Below are positions 23,332 through 31,473 of a stretch of 45,608 nt of DNA, piece by piece. Numbering within the stretch: the first letter of the stretch is position 1; every line of letters starts with the position of its first letter. The stretch lies in assembly GCA_050309435.1 (NCBI GenBank), contig JBNRMJ010000008.1:1-45608 (forward strand), read 5' to 3'. The notes under the pieces were generated by a model that had not been told where the DNA came from, ran no database searches, and worked only from the letters and a program-made list of their open reading frames with translations. This stretch comes from CAYXVJ01 sp050309435. GTDB taxonomy: Bacteria; Bacillota; Clostridia; Saccharofermentanales; Fastidiosipilaceae. A program made the translations under genes and the position numbers.

Positions 23332-24201
23332 ATGTTCGAAAACGAAATCAGGAATTTAAAAGAAGATGAGACATTTCTCCGGCAGGAGAGTTTCTCTCTG
23401 GATGACTTTACTCTTTTGATCGCATTTCTGGCGTCCGATAACGGTTGCCCCTGGGATCGGATTCAGACGCCCAAAACCCTTCAGAAGCATTTACTGGAAG
23501 AAGCCTACGAAGCTTATGATGCGATCGAACGGGATAATGAAACGGATCTTCGAGAAGAGCTCGGCGATCTTCTTCTACAAATCGTCTTCCAGGCCAATCT
23601 GGCGAAGTCTTTCGGCATCGGGGATGTCCTGAATGGTATCTCCGCTAAGATGATTAGTCGGCATAGTCATGTTTTCGGAAGCGACCATGTAGAAGATTCT
23701 TCCCGGGTACTGGATCTGTGGGAAGCAAACAAACGAAAAGAAAAGGCCCAGGCAAGCCATAGCGAAGCTCTGGCTTCGGTGACCAGAGCGCTGCCCGCCC
23801 TGGCCCGAGCCTGTAAACTTCAGGCGAAAGCCGCGAAGGCCGGCTTCGACTGGCCCGATATCTCGGGTCCTGCCGAAAAAATTGCCGAGGAGCTCAGCGA
23901 AGCCGAAGATGCCAGACAAAAACTGGATCTTCATCGTAGCGAGGCGGCCAGAGACGAACTCGAGATGGAAGTGGGAGATCTTTTATTCGCGGTCGTAAAC
24001 TGGTCGAGGCATGCGGGCATCGATCCGGAAATTGCTTTGGATCGTTCGAATCAGAAATTTCTGGAACGCTTTTCCGCTGTTGAAAAACTGGTTCAAGACG
24101 ATGAGAAGCAAATGCATGATTTAGATCTCGATGCTCTGGATGCATACTGGGATCAAGTCAAGAGAGATAAACAGGAGAAGGAAATCAATGAGAATCGATA
24201 A
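23332..24201 (+). CDS. mazG: Nucleoside triphosphate pyrophosphohydrolase MazG
   Basis: A 289-residue enzyme that hydrolyses NTPs and dNTPs, including damaged ones, to monophosphates and pyrophosphate. The first MazG domain is well conserved: NGCPWDRIQTPKTLQKHLLEEAYEAYDAI, then REELGDLLLQIVFQ with the E-x-x-D metal ligands. A second MazG-like half follows (ELEMEVGDLLFAVVNWSRH). Most Firmicutes have an extra N-terminal methylase domain (YabN); it is absent here. GGAGG precedes the ATG at 23332, chosen over the TTG one codon earlier. It overlaps rqcP by 14 bases, indicating translational coupling. Confidence 0.95.
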   Translation: MFENEIRNLKEDETFLRQESFSLDDFTLLIAFLASDNGCPWDRIQTPKTLQKHLLEEAYEAYDAIERDNETDLREELGDLLLQIVFQANLAKSFGIGDVLNGISAKMISRHSHVFGSDHVEDSSRVLDLWEANKRKEKAQASHSEALASVTRALPALARACKLQAKAAKAGFDWPDISGPAEKIAEELSEAEDARQKLDLHRSEAARDELEMEVGDLLFAVVNWSRHAGIDPEIALDRSNQKFLERFSAVEKLVQDDEKQMHDLDLDALDAYWDQVKRDKQEKEINENR

Positions 24202-24454
24202 ATTCTTAAAAGTTGCGCGCGTGATCAAGCGTCGCACGGTAGCCAACGAAGTTGTTTCAAAGGGACGCGTGCAGATCAACGGCCGTGCCGCGAAACCGTC
24301 AACCGAAGTAAAAGTCGGAGATATCATCGAAATTCAATTCGGCAGCGGTACTTCCAGAATTCGTGTCCTGGACCTGAAAGAAACGGTCCGTAAGGATGAT
24401 GCAGCCTCATTATACGAAGTGGTAGAAACAGATCCGCTCGCTTTGCAAGAGTAA
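24188..24454 (+). CDS. rqcP: RNA-binding S4-domain protein RqcP (YabO/Hsp15 family)
   Basis: An 88-residue protein consisting almost entirely of an S4 RNA-binding domain: MRIDKFLKVARVIKRRTVANEVV, GRVQINGRAAKPSTEVKVGDIIEI. RqcP works with RqcH on the 50S subunit to tag stalled nascent chains with alanine (ribosome quality control). The start, ATG at 24188 with AGGAGAAGG upstream, lies inside the 3' end of mazG. The order mazG - rqcP - FtsB/DivIC is that of Bacillus subtilis (yabN-yabO-...-divIC), a strong sign of Firmicutes ancestry. yabP and yabQ are not present between. Confidence 0.93.
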   Translation: MRIDKFLKVARVIKRRTVANEVVSKGRVQINGRAAKPSTEVKVGDIIEIQFGSGTSRIRVLDLKETVRKDDAASLYEVVETDPLALQE

Positions 24455-24589
24455 ATAAGACAGCAATATTACAATCAAATGACAAATCGGCTGTAAAAAC
24501 AACTTCCCGTTGTCTCATGGCTTTGTTTTGATTAAACTGAGTCTAAATGCACAGCCAAATACAGTAGTTTTCTGACGGGAGTGTGGGCC

Positions 24590-24934
24590 ATGAGACATAA
24601 AGACGGAGATTATGCCAAGAAGTATGCCAAATCCGGCAAGCCTTCGTTTGTCCCCCGGATTCTTGCCCTTCTCATTGTCGTTTTAGCCTTGATCAGCGGA
24701 GCGGCTATTTACGTTAAACAAGAGTCCGAGTATGAACGCCAGTTGGCTAAACAGGCACAACTGCTTGAAGAATACAATTTATTGAAGAACGACAATATCG
24801 CGATCGAAGGCGAGATCAACTCGATTGGTTCGGACGATTACGTCAAGCGCATCGCACAAGACGTTTTGGGCATGGTGTGGCCGAATCAAGTCGTATTTAA
24901 AGACGGCGACGAAGCGGCAGGAAGTCAAGAATAG
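24590..24934 (+). CDS. FtsB/DivIC-type cell division protein
   Basis: A 114-residue bitopic protein: a basic N-terminus, one membrane segment (RILALLIVVLALISGAAIYV, about residues 24-43), then a heptad-rich coiled coil (YERQLAKQAQLLEEYNLLKNDN) and the short conserved end YVKRIAQDVLGMVWPNQVVF. This is the septum formation initiator family, which forms the FtsL-FtsB/DivIC complex that controls septal wall synthesis. GGGAG precedes the ATG at 24590. Its place after rqcP is the conserved Firmicutes position. The name divIC is likely but not certain from sequence alone. Confidence 0.9.
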   Translation: MRHKDGDYAKKYAKSGKPSFVPRILALLIVVLALISGAAIYVKQESEYERQLAKQAQLLEEYNLLKNDNIAIEGEINSIGSDDYVKRIAQDVLGMVWPNQVVFKDGDEAAGSQE

Positions 24935-24948
24935 AGATACATTCGAAC

Positions 24949-25575
24949 ATGAAATTTGATATAGCATTTCTGTTGAACGGGAAATGCCGGAAGATTGGGG
25001 GACAAGCCAGACGCTGTTCTGCCAAAATCCGGCCTTTTTCATTTTTATCCGTATTCATTTTTACGCTTTTCTCGAGCATCCTTTTATCCTCGTGTACGCT
25101 GCTGATAACGGAAACAACGGGGATTAAGGAGCCGGGCGGCAGCTCGACAGGCCCGCCTCTCACGACGATCGCGGAAACAACAAGGCTTAGGGAAACCAGC
25201 CTGTCTTCGGCTCCCGAGTATGACAGCGAATATCTGACACTTGAAGATGTTTCATCATACCTGATTCTTTACGAAGAATTGCCGCCGAACTATCTGACGA
25301 AAAGCGAGGCCTATGATATAGGCTGGGAACCGGATGAAGGTAATTTGTGGGATGTCGCCGAAGGTGCGGCAATCGGCGGCGATCGTTTCGGTAACCGCGA
25401 AGGCTTGTTGCCCGGCGCACCCGGACGAGACTGGTATGAAGCCGATGTGAACTATACGGGTGGCTATCGGGGACCCGAGCGCCTGGTTTACAGCGATGAC
25501 GGCCTGATTTATTACACGAGCGACCACTATGAAAGTTTCGAACTCATAGAGGAAGTCGAAGGGTGGGGCTATTGA
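24949..25575 (+). CDS. Barnase-family ribonuclease with an N-terminal lipoprotein-like signal
   Basis: The C-terminal 110 residues follow barnase closely: NYLTKSEAYDIGW, GNLWDVAEG, IGGDRFGNREGLLPG, DWYEADVNY, GYRGPER, YTSDHYESF. The catalytic set is intact: E164 (barnase Glu73), R174 and R178 (Arg83, Arg87) and H193 (His102), so it should cut single-stranded RNA. The N-terminus has a basic region (RRC...KIRPF), a hydrophobic stretch (about 31-48) and lipobox LLSSC, then a Ser/Thr/Gly-rich linker. So it appears to be membrane-anchored rather than freely secreted. No good RBS precedes the ATG, and that start is the only one in reach. The next gene is its inhibitor, overlapping the stop. Confidence 0.9.
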   Translation: MKFDIAFLLNGKCRKIGGQARRCSAKIRPFSFLSVFIFTLFSSILLSSCTLLITETTGIKEPGGSSTGPPLTTIAETTRLRETSLSSAPEYDSEYLTLEDVSSYLILYEELPPNYLTKSEAYDIGWEPDEGNLWDVAEGAAIGGDRFGNREGLLPGAPGRDWYEADVNYTGGYRGPERLVYSDDGLIYYTSDHYESFELIEEVEGWGY

Positions 25576-25871
25576 TGAAACAGAAAGCTTCTATACAGAG
25601 ACTGCATATCGATTTATTCGGCTTGAAGGGGAAAGAGGAGCTTCACAAGCGCCTGGCCGAAGGTTTTTCATTCCCGGCATATTACGGTGCCAATCTGGAT
25701 GCACTCTATGATCTCTTAACTTCTTCGAAGCAACGGCGCGTGCTTTGGCTTACTTTGGATCCGGAAAAGTGCGGCGGTATCCGGGCCGACTATATCGACA
25801 AATTTCTAGCGACGATAAATGATGTTTGCCTCGTCAATTCGCAAGTCATCGCCCTTCGCATCAAACACTAA
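25575..25871 (+). CDS. Barstar-family RNase inhibitor
   Basis: A 98-residue cytoplasmic protein with the barstar core: FSFPAYYGANLDALYDLL, in which both aspartates that occupy the barnase active site (Asp35 and Asp39 in barstar) are kept. Like barstar it binds the RNase before export and protects the producer. Its ATG overlaps the RNase stop in TGATG, so the pair is translated together, as expected for toxin and immunity. A stem-loop (GGCTT/AAGCC near 25890) lies behind it. Confidence 0.93.
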   Translation: MKQKASIQRLHIDLFGLKGKEELHKRLAEGFSFPAYYGANLDALYDLLTSSKQRRVLWLTLDPEKCGGIRADYIDKFLATINDVCLVNSQVIALRIKH

Positions 25872-26003
25872 GCTTAAGAGTTAAGGCGGCTTTATTAAGC
25901 CAAGGAAAGCTTAATATCTTCGTCATTTCTGTTTGATAGAATGAATGAGAAGAACTGACGCTTGTTGTAAGAATTTCTCACTGACAAGGTCGGGAGGCTG
26001 ATT

Positions 26004-27890
26004 ATGAATCAATATAAGACTATATATATAAAAATACTTGCCATTACACTGCTTGTCTTTACTCTGGGCAGTTGCTCCGTAATGAAACCTGCCGTTGAAA
26101 TACCGACGACAACAGACGGCTATACCGCGCTTCGCGATCCGTTCGGGGCAGGTATAAAAAGCTGGTCGCTGGCCAGACCCTTCGGTGCGAAGGCAGGCCG
26201 GAGCGAAGGCTACTGGCCCGCCGAAGTGTATATCACGGAAGGCCGGCAGAGCGCCGATATTTATCCGATCGCCATGGGAAAAGTCGTGAAAGTAGGAGAT
26301 GTGGATCCGCAGGCCAAATGGCGGGGCCAGTATGTGGTGATCGAACATAACGGTCGTTTCCTCTTACCGGCTTCCAACGGTACACATATTCGTGCGGCCC
26401 GGATCGATGAGCTTCCTGCGAATTTACCTTCGGGACATATGGACGCGATACTAGCGGCCGAAGACATATTTACGACCGAAGAAAAACTGCGTCATGATTT
26501 TACCGGAGAAGTCAGCTATGCGCTCAACGAAGATACTGTTTCCAGAATCTATTCTGTTTACAAGAATCTGACAGCGGTGAATGTTCGCACCGGCACGGCT
26601 ATCAGAGATTTATCCGAGCCCCTGGGACGCTTAAATGTGGTGCCGACACAAGCCGACTATATACCGGCGCTGGAACTCGAAATCCGCTATTTCGGAAGCC
26701 GCGACGTAAACAGCGCGGCATATAACGCGGTGATGGGGCCCTCGGGTGACGGCAGTTTCGCCGATATCGCCCAGATGCTGGGTTTCGGTTATCTGGAACC
26801 AAGTCCGGTCATTCAGGCGAACTTAGATGAAAACTACTATAACGCAAGCAAGTTCGATCCCGAACCGTCAAACTCCTCTGTAGCTCAAGTACCGGGAACG
26901 AGTGCCGGATCCGGTGAATCGACAGACAGTCAGCCAACAGACGAGAGCGAGACGAGCGAGCCGGACGAGAGCATAACCGGGGAGCCTGCTACGGGTACGG
27001 AAGAAGAAATCGCCCTGGTTCGAAACTATCTTCTGGATTTGAACAATTACCGCTGGTTTTCCGGGATCAGCAGCGTTCCGCTCTTCGACAATATCGGTCA
27101 AATCAGTTCCGAGTGGCTGGCCGAGCGTTTCTTATGGGAAGCAATCCAAAAAAAACAAAGCGAGACAGTTTCTTTGGCCGAGCTGGAAGCGCTGGCCCGT
27201 GCGAAAATCAATCCGGCGATCGATATGGATCCCGACAGCGATTACAGCAGGATTCCCATGGTCAGCTATGATGCGGCAGCTAAAGTTTTCCGTCCGGCAC
27301 CCGCGGGTATAGAGGGCTGGACCAACACAAATGATATTCGTCTCCAGAACCTGACGCGCATCGGCGATCGATTCGAAGCACTTGTTTATGAACTGAGTTT
27401 CCGCCCGATCCATTACGACACGGGGTCGCGAAATTTTGGTCTTGTTTCCGTTTCGGACCGCTATGTTGGTTTCTTCGATCACGATCAATTTGATTTAGAT
27501 GCCGGTCGCAGCGGCCTGGTCCTGCGCTATCCCTTAAGCAGTGAAGAAGGACGCCTGGATCAAGTCCTCTACATCTTGGAAAGAGACGAGTCCGGTCGCC
27601 TGACACTGCTCGAGAAGCGCTTGCAGGCAGGCTCGGCTGCTTATCGCGACAGTCTTCCGTCTATTGCTTCCATTCAAATAGAACAAGGCACGATCGCCAA
27701 TACCGGCGGACTGCGCCTTCGCATCCGCGACGATTCATCCATGAATGCAGGCGAACTCGGTTATATAGACGAAGGCAGACCCATCTATGTGATCGGTCCG
27801 CCTACAAACGGTTTCCTGTTGGTATTCGATCCGGCTGCGGATCATGCGCCGACGGGTTTCGCGTCTTCGCAGTATATTCGGAAGGATTAG
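26004..27890 (+). CDS. Large lipoprotein with degenerate M23-like and C-terminal SH3-like domains
   Basis: A 628-residue protein with signal peptide and lipobox LGSCS (cysteine at about residue 24). Residues about 65-135 follow the beta-sheet pattern of an M23/LytM peptidase (SADIYPIAMGKVVKVGD...GQYVVIEHNG), but the His and Asp that hold zinc are not visible, so it is probably inactive. A Ser/Thr/Glu/Pro linker (about residues 290-330) separates it from a roughly 200-residue domain of unknown type. The C-terminus ends in an SH3-like fold (GLRLRIRDDSS...GYIDEGRPIYVIG). GGGAGG supports the start. A cell-wall-binding surface protein is likely. Its 3' end overlaps the convergent ABC gene by four bases. 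Confidence 0.75.
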   Translation: MNQYKTIYIKILAITLLVFTLGSCSVMKPAVEIPTTTDGYTALRDPFGAGIKSWSLARPFGAKAGRSEGYWPAEVYITEGRQSADIYPIAMGKVVKVGDVDPQAKWRGQYVVIEHNGRFLLPASNGTHIRAARIDELPANLPSGHMDAILAAEDIFTTEEKLRHDFTGEVSYALNEDTVSRIYSVYKNLTAVNVRTGTAIRDLSEPLGRLNVVPTQADYIPALELEIRYFGSRDVNSAAYNAVMGPSGDGSFADIAQMLGFGYLEPSPVIQANLDENYYNASKFDPEPSNSSVAQVPGTSAGSGESTDSQPTDESETSEPDESITGEPATGTEEEIALVRNYLLDLNNYRWFSGISSVPLFDNIGQISSEWLAERFLWEAIQKKQSETVSLAELEALARAKINPAIDMDPDSDYSRIPMVSYDAAAKVFRPAPAGIEGWTNTNDIRLQNLTRIGDRFEALVYELSFRPIHYDTGSRNFGLVSVSDRYVGFFDHDQFDLDAGRSGLVLRYPLSSEEGRLDQVLYILERDESGRLTLLEKRLQAGSAAYRDSLPSIASIQIEQGTIANTGGLRLRIRDDSSMNAGELGYIDEGRPIYVIGPPTNGFLLVFDPAADHAPTGFASSQYIRKD

Positions 27891-28570
27891 ATATCCAGAG
27901 CAATCCGGCCGTCTTTGATTTCGATGATGCGATCCGCTTTCTCGGCAATGCGACGGTCATGAGTAATGATGACAAAAGTCGTACCCAGCTTCTCGTTGAT
28001 TTCGCGAAGCAGATTATAGATGGTTTCCGTTGTATCCGAGTCCAGATTCCCGGTCGGTTCGTCTGCCAGAATGATCCCGGGCTCGTTCATCAGAGCACGA
28101 GCGATTGCCGTACGCTGCTGCTGGCCGCCTGACATTTTCGTAGCCGGGTTATGTTTTACTTTCTGCAAGCCGACGAGGTCCATGATCTCGTTGGCTTTTT
28201 TCTCGATTTCGGGGGTTACTTTTCCATGTTCGATTCGATAGGGAATCAGAACATTCTCGTAGGCCGTAAATTCCGGAAGCAGATAGTGGAACTGGAAGAT
28301 AAAGCCCAGAGTCTGATTGCGTAAAGTGGCCAGCTGATTCTTATTCATCTGATCCGTTCTTTTACCGTTGATGTATACTTCGCCGCTGCTGGGCTTATCG
28401 AGCGTACCCACGATATTGAGTAAAGTGCTTTTACCGCTGCCCGATTGGCCGATGATGGAAGTAAAGCTGCCTTCCTGAATCTCCAGATTGACATCGTTGA
28501 GAATCTGAGTGCGAAATTCGCCTTCGCCATAGAATTTATTGATGTTTTTAAGCGTAATTACATTAGCCAT
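27887..28570 (-). CDS. ABC transporter ATPase, MacB/LolD family
   Basis: A 227-residue ATPase with Walker A GQSGSGKST, Q-loop FIFQFHYLLPEF, signature MSGGQQQRTAIARAL, Walker B IILADEPTGNLD and H-loop FVIITHDRR. The FxFQxHxLLPxxTAxEN pattern and the short length place it with LolD/FtsE/MacB-type mechanotransmission exporters. It is the third gene of a leftward operon with a permease (8-base overlap) and a cobalamin-binding protein. It should power the permease encoded just upstream. The substrate is unknown; lipoprotein, peptide or antibiotic export are typical. Confidence 0.95.
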   Translation of the reverse strand: MANVITLKNINKFYGEGEFRTQILNDVNLEIQEGSFTSIIGQSGSGKSTLLNIVGTLDKPSSGEVYINGKRTDQMNKNQLATLRNQTLGFIFQFHYLLPEFTAYENVLIPYRIEHGKVTPEIEKKANEIMDLVGLQKVKHNPATKMSGGQQQRTAIARALMNEPGIILADEPTGNLDSDTTETIYNLLREINEKLGTTFVIITHDRRIAEKADRIIEIKDGRIALDI

Positions 28571-29720
28571 TTCTGATTACCTCGATTGGATTGAGTTTAG
28601 ACGAGCTGCGGGCCGGAATCAAAGCGGCGCCGGTTGACACCACGATCGCGAAGCCGGCAGACAAGGCGATGAATGCGGGATTGATGTATAGAGGGACGAC
28701 AGGCGTTCCGTCTGGATTGAGTGCGAACGTCGTAAAAGCAAAGGCAAGCCCCAAACCGAGCAGGATGCCGAGCAGAGCGCCGGCTAAACCAAGGAGCAGC
28801 CCCTGGATTAAAAAGATCTGGCTGGCCGAGCGATCCGAAATGCCCATTGCTTTTAGTATGCCGATTTGTCTGGACTTCTGGACAACCGTAATCGCAAGCA
28901 CACTCGCGATACCAAGCAGGACCGAGACCATCACAAAGCCCTGAATCATATAACTTGAGATACTCTGACCGTTCAAGCCGCTGAGAAGAGCCGCATTTTG
29001 ATCCTTCCAGTTGTCGAGTCTCAGATCTGCCGGAAGCACAGCTTTGATATCACCGGCGATCGTATCCGCGGCAAAAACATCCTGGACTTGCATTTCGATG
29101 GCTGTCGCCCGGTCACCATAATCAAACATTGTTTGCGCCGAAGCAATATCCGTAAAAACCCAACTGCTGTTTAAGTTTGCCGCCTGAAGATCGAAGATAC
29201 CGCTGATCTTGACCTCAACTGTCTCGCTAAAGCCGGCCAGAACATTGAAGCTGTCGCCGACACCCAGGCCGCTCTCGTCGCGAAAGACCGTACCGACCAG
29301 CACTTCATTTTCGCCGGCAGGCAGTATGCCGTCGACGATCTTGTCTTTGATTTTATAGATACCGTCGGAGTCCTCGAAGGAAAGTCCGCGAACCAGGATG
29401 TTGTAGTTGCTGTCGTCTTCGATCACGAGCGCCGGACCGTCCACGACGGCCGACAGATATTTCGTACCGTTATTCAGGGCTCTTATATCGTTCATGACCT
29501 CCGGATAGGCATCGATTAAACCGTCATCTCCGGCGGACGTGACGGTCACGTGAGACTGGCTGCCGATCGTGGTATCCACCAGATCCGCTTGAAGGCCCTG
29601 GATCAAAGAACCGATGAAGATCTGCACGGATACTCCGATCGCTATACCTAAAGCGATAAGAAAGGTTTGTCCTTTACCGGATTTTAAAAATCGCAATGCG
29701 ATACTAAATGCGAGGCGCAT
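28563..29720 (-). CDS. ABC transporter permease, FtsX/MacB/LolE family
   Basis: A 385-residue permease with the standard layout: one N-terminal membrane helix (QTFLIALGIAIGVSVQIFIG), a roughly 200-residue extracellular domain (including SHVTVTSAGDDGLIDAYPEV), and three C-terminal helices (about residues 255-375, with the conserved VVQKSRQIGILKAMG). The last residues, LNPIEVIR, are typical of the family. GAAGGAG precedes the ATG. It overlaps the ATPase gene by eight bases, and its 5' end overlaps the cobalamin-binding gene by 17 bases. So the three genes are translationally coupled. Confidence 0.93.
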   Translation of the reverse strand: MRLAFSIALRFLKSGKGQTFLIALGIAIGVSVQIFIGSLIQGLQADLVDTTIGSQSHVTVTSAGDDGLIDAYPEVMNDIRALNNGTKYLSAVVDGPALVIEDDSNYNILVRGLSFEDSDGIYKIKDKIVDGILPAGENEVLVGTVFRDESGLGVGDSFNVLAGFSETVEVKISGIFDLQAANLNSSWVFTDIASAQTMFDYGDRATAIEMQVQDVFAADTIAGDIKAVLPADLRLDNWKDQNAALLSGLNGQSISSYMIQGFVMVSVLLGIASVLAITVVQKSRQIGILKAMGISDRSASQIFLIQGLLLGLAGALLGILLGLGLAFAFTTFALNPDGTPVVPLYINPAFIALSAGFAIVVSTGAALIPARSSSKLNPIEVIRNG

Positions 29721-30363
29721 CGTTTTGATCTCCTTCTATTGTGGCTAATTCACTCAAGCTCTTAACGGCAAAATCTGCCTTCAATATCGAATTCGGGTCT
29801 TCGAGTCTCGTCACGGCATAACCGCCCACGATAATTTTCAGCTTCGGATCATTCTTCTTTATGTCTTCGATGATGTTTCTGGCAGATACCAGGTGGTAAG
29901 GATTGGAAATACTGATGGCAACATAATCCGGCCGAATTGTCCGAAGACCGGCCCGGAAGACGCGAAGCGGCGTGTTCGCTCCGACAAAAACGGTATCGTA
30001 GCCGTAAATACTCAGGATATCCGAAGCCATGCGTGCTCCGACATCATGATATTCTTCCGGCGGACAAAAGATCGCGACTGTCTTGTTTCTCGGCGTATTT
30101 AGCTGCATTTTTTCTTTCTGAGCAAAGGGCAAAATATTTTCCATGATCGTCTTGATGATCGACGTACGGGCATGTTCGCGCCAGATGTCAATATCTTCGC
30201 TATCGCTCGTCGGCATCGTGTTCAATGCCGGAGTCAGGATCTCCTCGTACAGTTCGAGGACAGTGAGAGCCTCGGACTGCATCAGATCCGTAATATAGGA
30301 TAATGCTTCAAAGCGTTTTTCTTCTTCGAGTATCTCGAGAAATTTCGGTAAATACCTGTTCAT
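29704..30363 (-). CDS. Stand-alone cobalamin-binding sensor protein (CarH-like module without DNA-binding domain)
   Basis: A 219-residue protein with a four-helix B12-capping domain (about residues 1-85) and a Rossmann-like cobalamin-binding domain (about 95-205). The cobalt-ligand motif is E104-x-H106-x-x-G109 (EEYHDVG), the CarH/LitR form of DxHxxG. Further landmarks are TVFVGANTPL and KIIVGGYAV. In the helical domain E63-H64 of the CarH W-x9-EH motif is kept, but the tryptophan is replaced by serine. GAGGTG precedes the ATG. It is the first gene of the ABC-transporter operon and divergent from the XRE-B12 regulator, so it may sense cobalamin (or light) for the same system. The role is inferred. 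Confidence 0.85.
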   Translation of the reverse strand: MNRYLPKFLEILEEEKRFEALSYITDLMQSEALTVLELYEEILTPALNTMPTSDSEDIDIWREHARTSIIKTIMENILPFAQKEKMQLNTPRNKTVAIFCPPEEYHDVGARMASDILSIYGYDTVFVGANTPLRVFRAGLRTIRPDYVAISISNPYHLVSARNIIEDIKKNDPKLKIIVGGYAVTRLEDPNSILKADFAVKSLSELATIEGDQNDAPRI

Positions 30364-30410
30364 TTCCGCACCTCATTTTTTCTAAGCTGATGTGATTTTA
30401 TTTCATTAAG

Positions 30411-30434
30411 TAATAAATATCATGATATTTGTTA
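30411..30434. promoter_or_regulatory. 24-bp palindrome between the divergent B12-protein operon and XRE-B12 regulator
   Basis: The sequence contains AAATATCATGATATTT (30415-30430), a perfect 16-bp palindrome. It extends to 24 bp (30411-30434) with one mismatched pair. It is the best operator candidate for the XRE-type regulator. A second, looser dyad, TATTTC...GAAATA, lies at 30499-30520 close to the regulator start. Confidence 0.65.
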
Positions 30435-30546
30435 CGAAAAATAAGAAATGATTTCATTGTGTGATAAAATTGTTCCGTTTAACATAGTGTCTGGCCTTAT
30501 TTCGTGATATAAGTGAAATATAGAATTAAAGTGAGGAGAATCGATC

Positions 30547-31473
30547 TTGAATTCAAGCGATAGAATGAGCCGGTATTTCCCCGAACGTCTACGGCAACTG
30601 CGCCAGGAACTGCACTTGACACAGCAAGCCATGGCCGATGCCCTGGGCATTGGTCAAACGACCGTAGCCAATTATGAAAAAGGCATACGTTTGCCGGATC
30701 TGATGATGATCGGACGCATCGCCGACTATTTTTTGGTCTCGGTGGATTATCTGTTAGGCCGAGAACACAAGCGCAGAAGCAAGCCCGAGCCTCAAAACGA
30801 AAGCGAGACGGATTCTACCGATCCGAACGGTTTCGAGGCTTATCTGGAGGCATTGCTAACCATGGACAAAGCACGATTGAAGAGCATCTTTACGGCACTC
30901 TGCGAAGATGGTATCAGCTTGCGGGATTTTTATCGCGACTATGTGACCAGGGCACTCTACATGGTTGGCGATCTCTGGGGAACAGGCGATCTGGCGGTCT
31001 GGAAAGAACACTATATATCCGAAACGATGATCGAGCATATGGCGATGATGAAGGCCGGGCATACCGTACGCTACTATGATATGCCGCCGATTCTTGCTTT
31101 GGTGCCGAGCGGCAGTCATACCATCGCACTGCGCATGATCAGCAATCTGCTTGAAGAAGAAGGTTTTCCGGTCTTGTATCTGGGCAGCAACGTACCGGCG
31201 GACAACATTATGTCGCTGCTGGATTCACAGCACTGCGAGTTAGTTTTGATGTCTGTCACCATGCCTTACGATGTAAATGCGGCCAAACTTCTGATTGAAT
31301 CGATAAGGAAAACCAAAGGCGAGCACAGTCCGAGAATTCTGATCGGGGGGCAGGGCTTTCGCTTTTTGGACGATCCGGCCGTAGAATCGGGAGCAGATGC
31401 GTATTGCCGTGATTTAGCCGATATCATCGAGCAGATTAAACTTATGGAAAAGAGCTCAACGTTAGAAAGTTAG
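30547..31473 (+). CDS. XRE-family regulator fused to a CarH-like cobalamin-binding domain
   Basis: A 308-residue protein. Residues about 10-70 form an XRE helix-turn-helix (LRQLRQELHLTQQAMADALG, QTTVANYEKGIRLP). A charged linker follows, then a four-helix domain with W144-x9-E154-H155 (LWGTGDLAVWKEH), the light-sensing signature of CarH-type B12 photoreceptors. A Rossmann-like cobalamin domain is next, with H191 in GSHTIA and PVLYLGSNVP, then ILIGGQGF. Known CarH/LitR photoreceptors use a MerR DNA-binding domain; here it is XRE. The start is a TTG with GAGGAG eight bases upstream; the ATG at 30565 would be too far. It probably regulates itself and the divergent ABC operon. Confidence 0.88.
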   Translation: MNSSDRMSRYFPERLRQLRQELHLTQQAMADALGIGQTTVANYEKGIRLPDLMMIGRIADYFLVSVDYLLGREHKRRSKPEPQNESETDSTDPNGFEAYLEALLTMDKARLKSIFTALCEDGISLRDFYRDYVTRALYMVGDLWGTGDLAVWKEHYISETMIEHMAMMKAGHTVRYYDMPPILALVPSGSHTIALRMISNLLEEEGFPVLYLGSNVPADNIMSLLDSQHCELVLMSVTMPYDVNAAKLLIESIRKTKGEHSPRILIGGQGFRFLDDPAVESGADAYCRDLADIIEQIKLMEKSSTLES

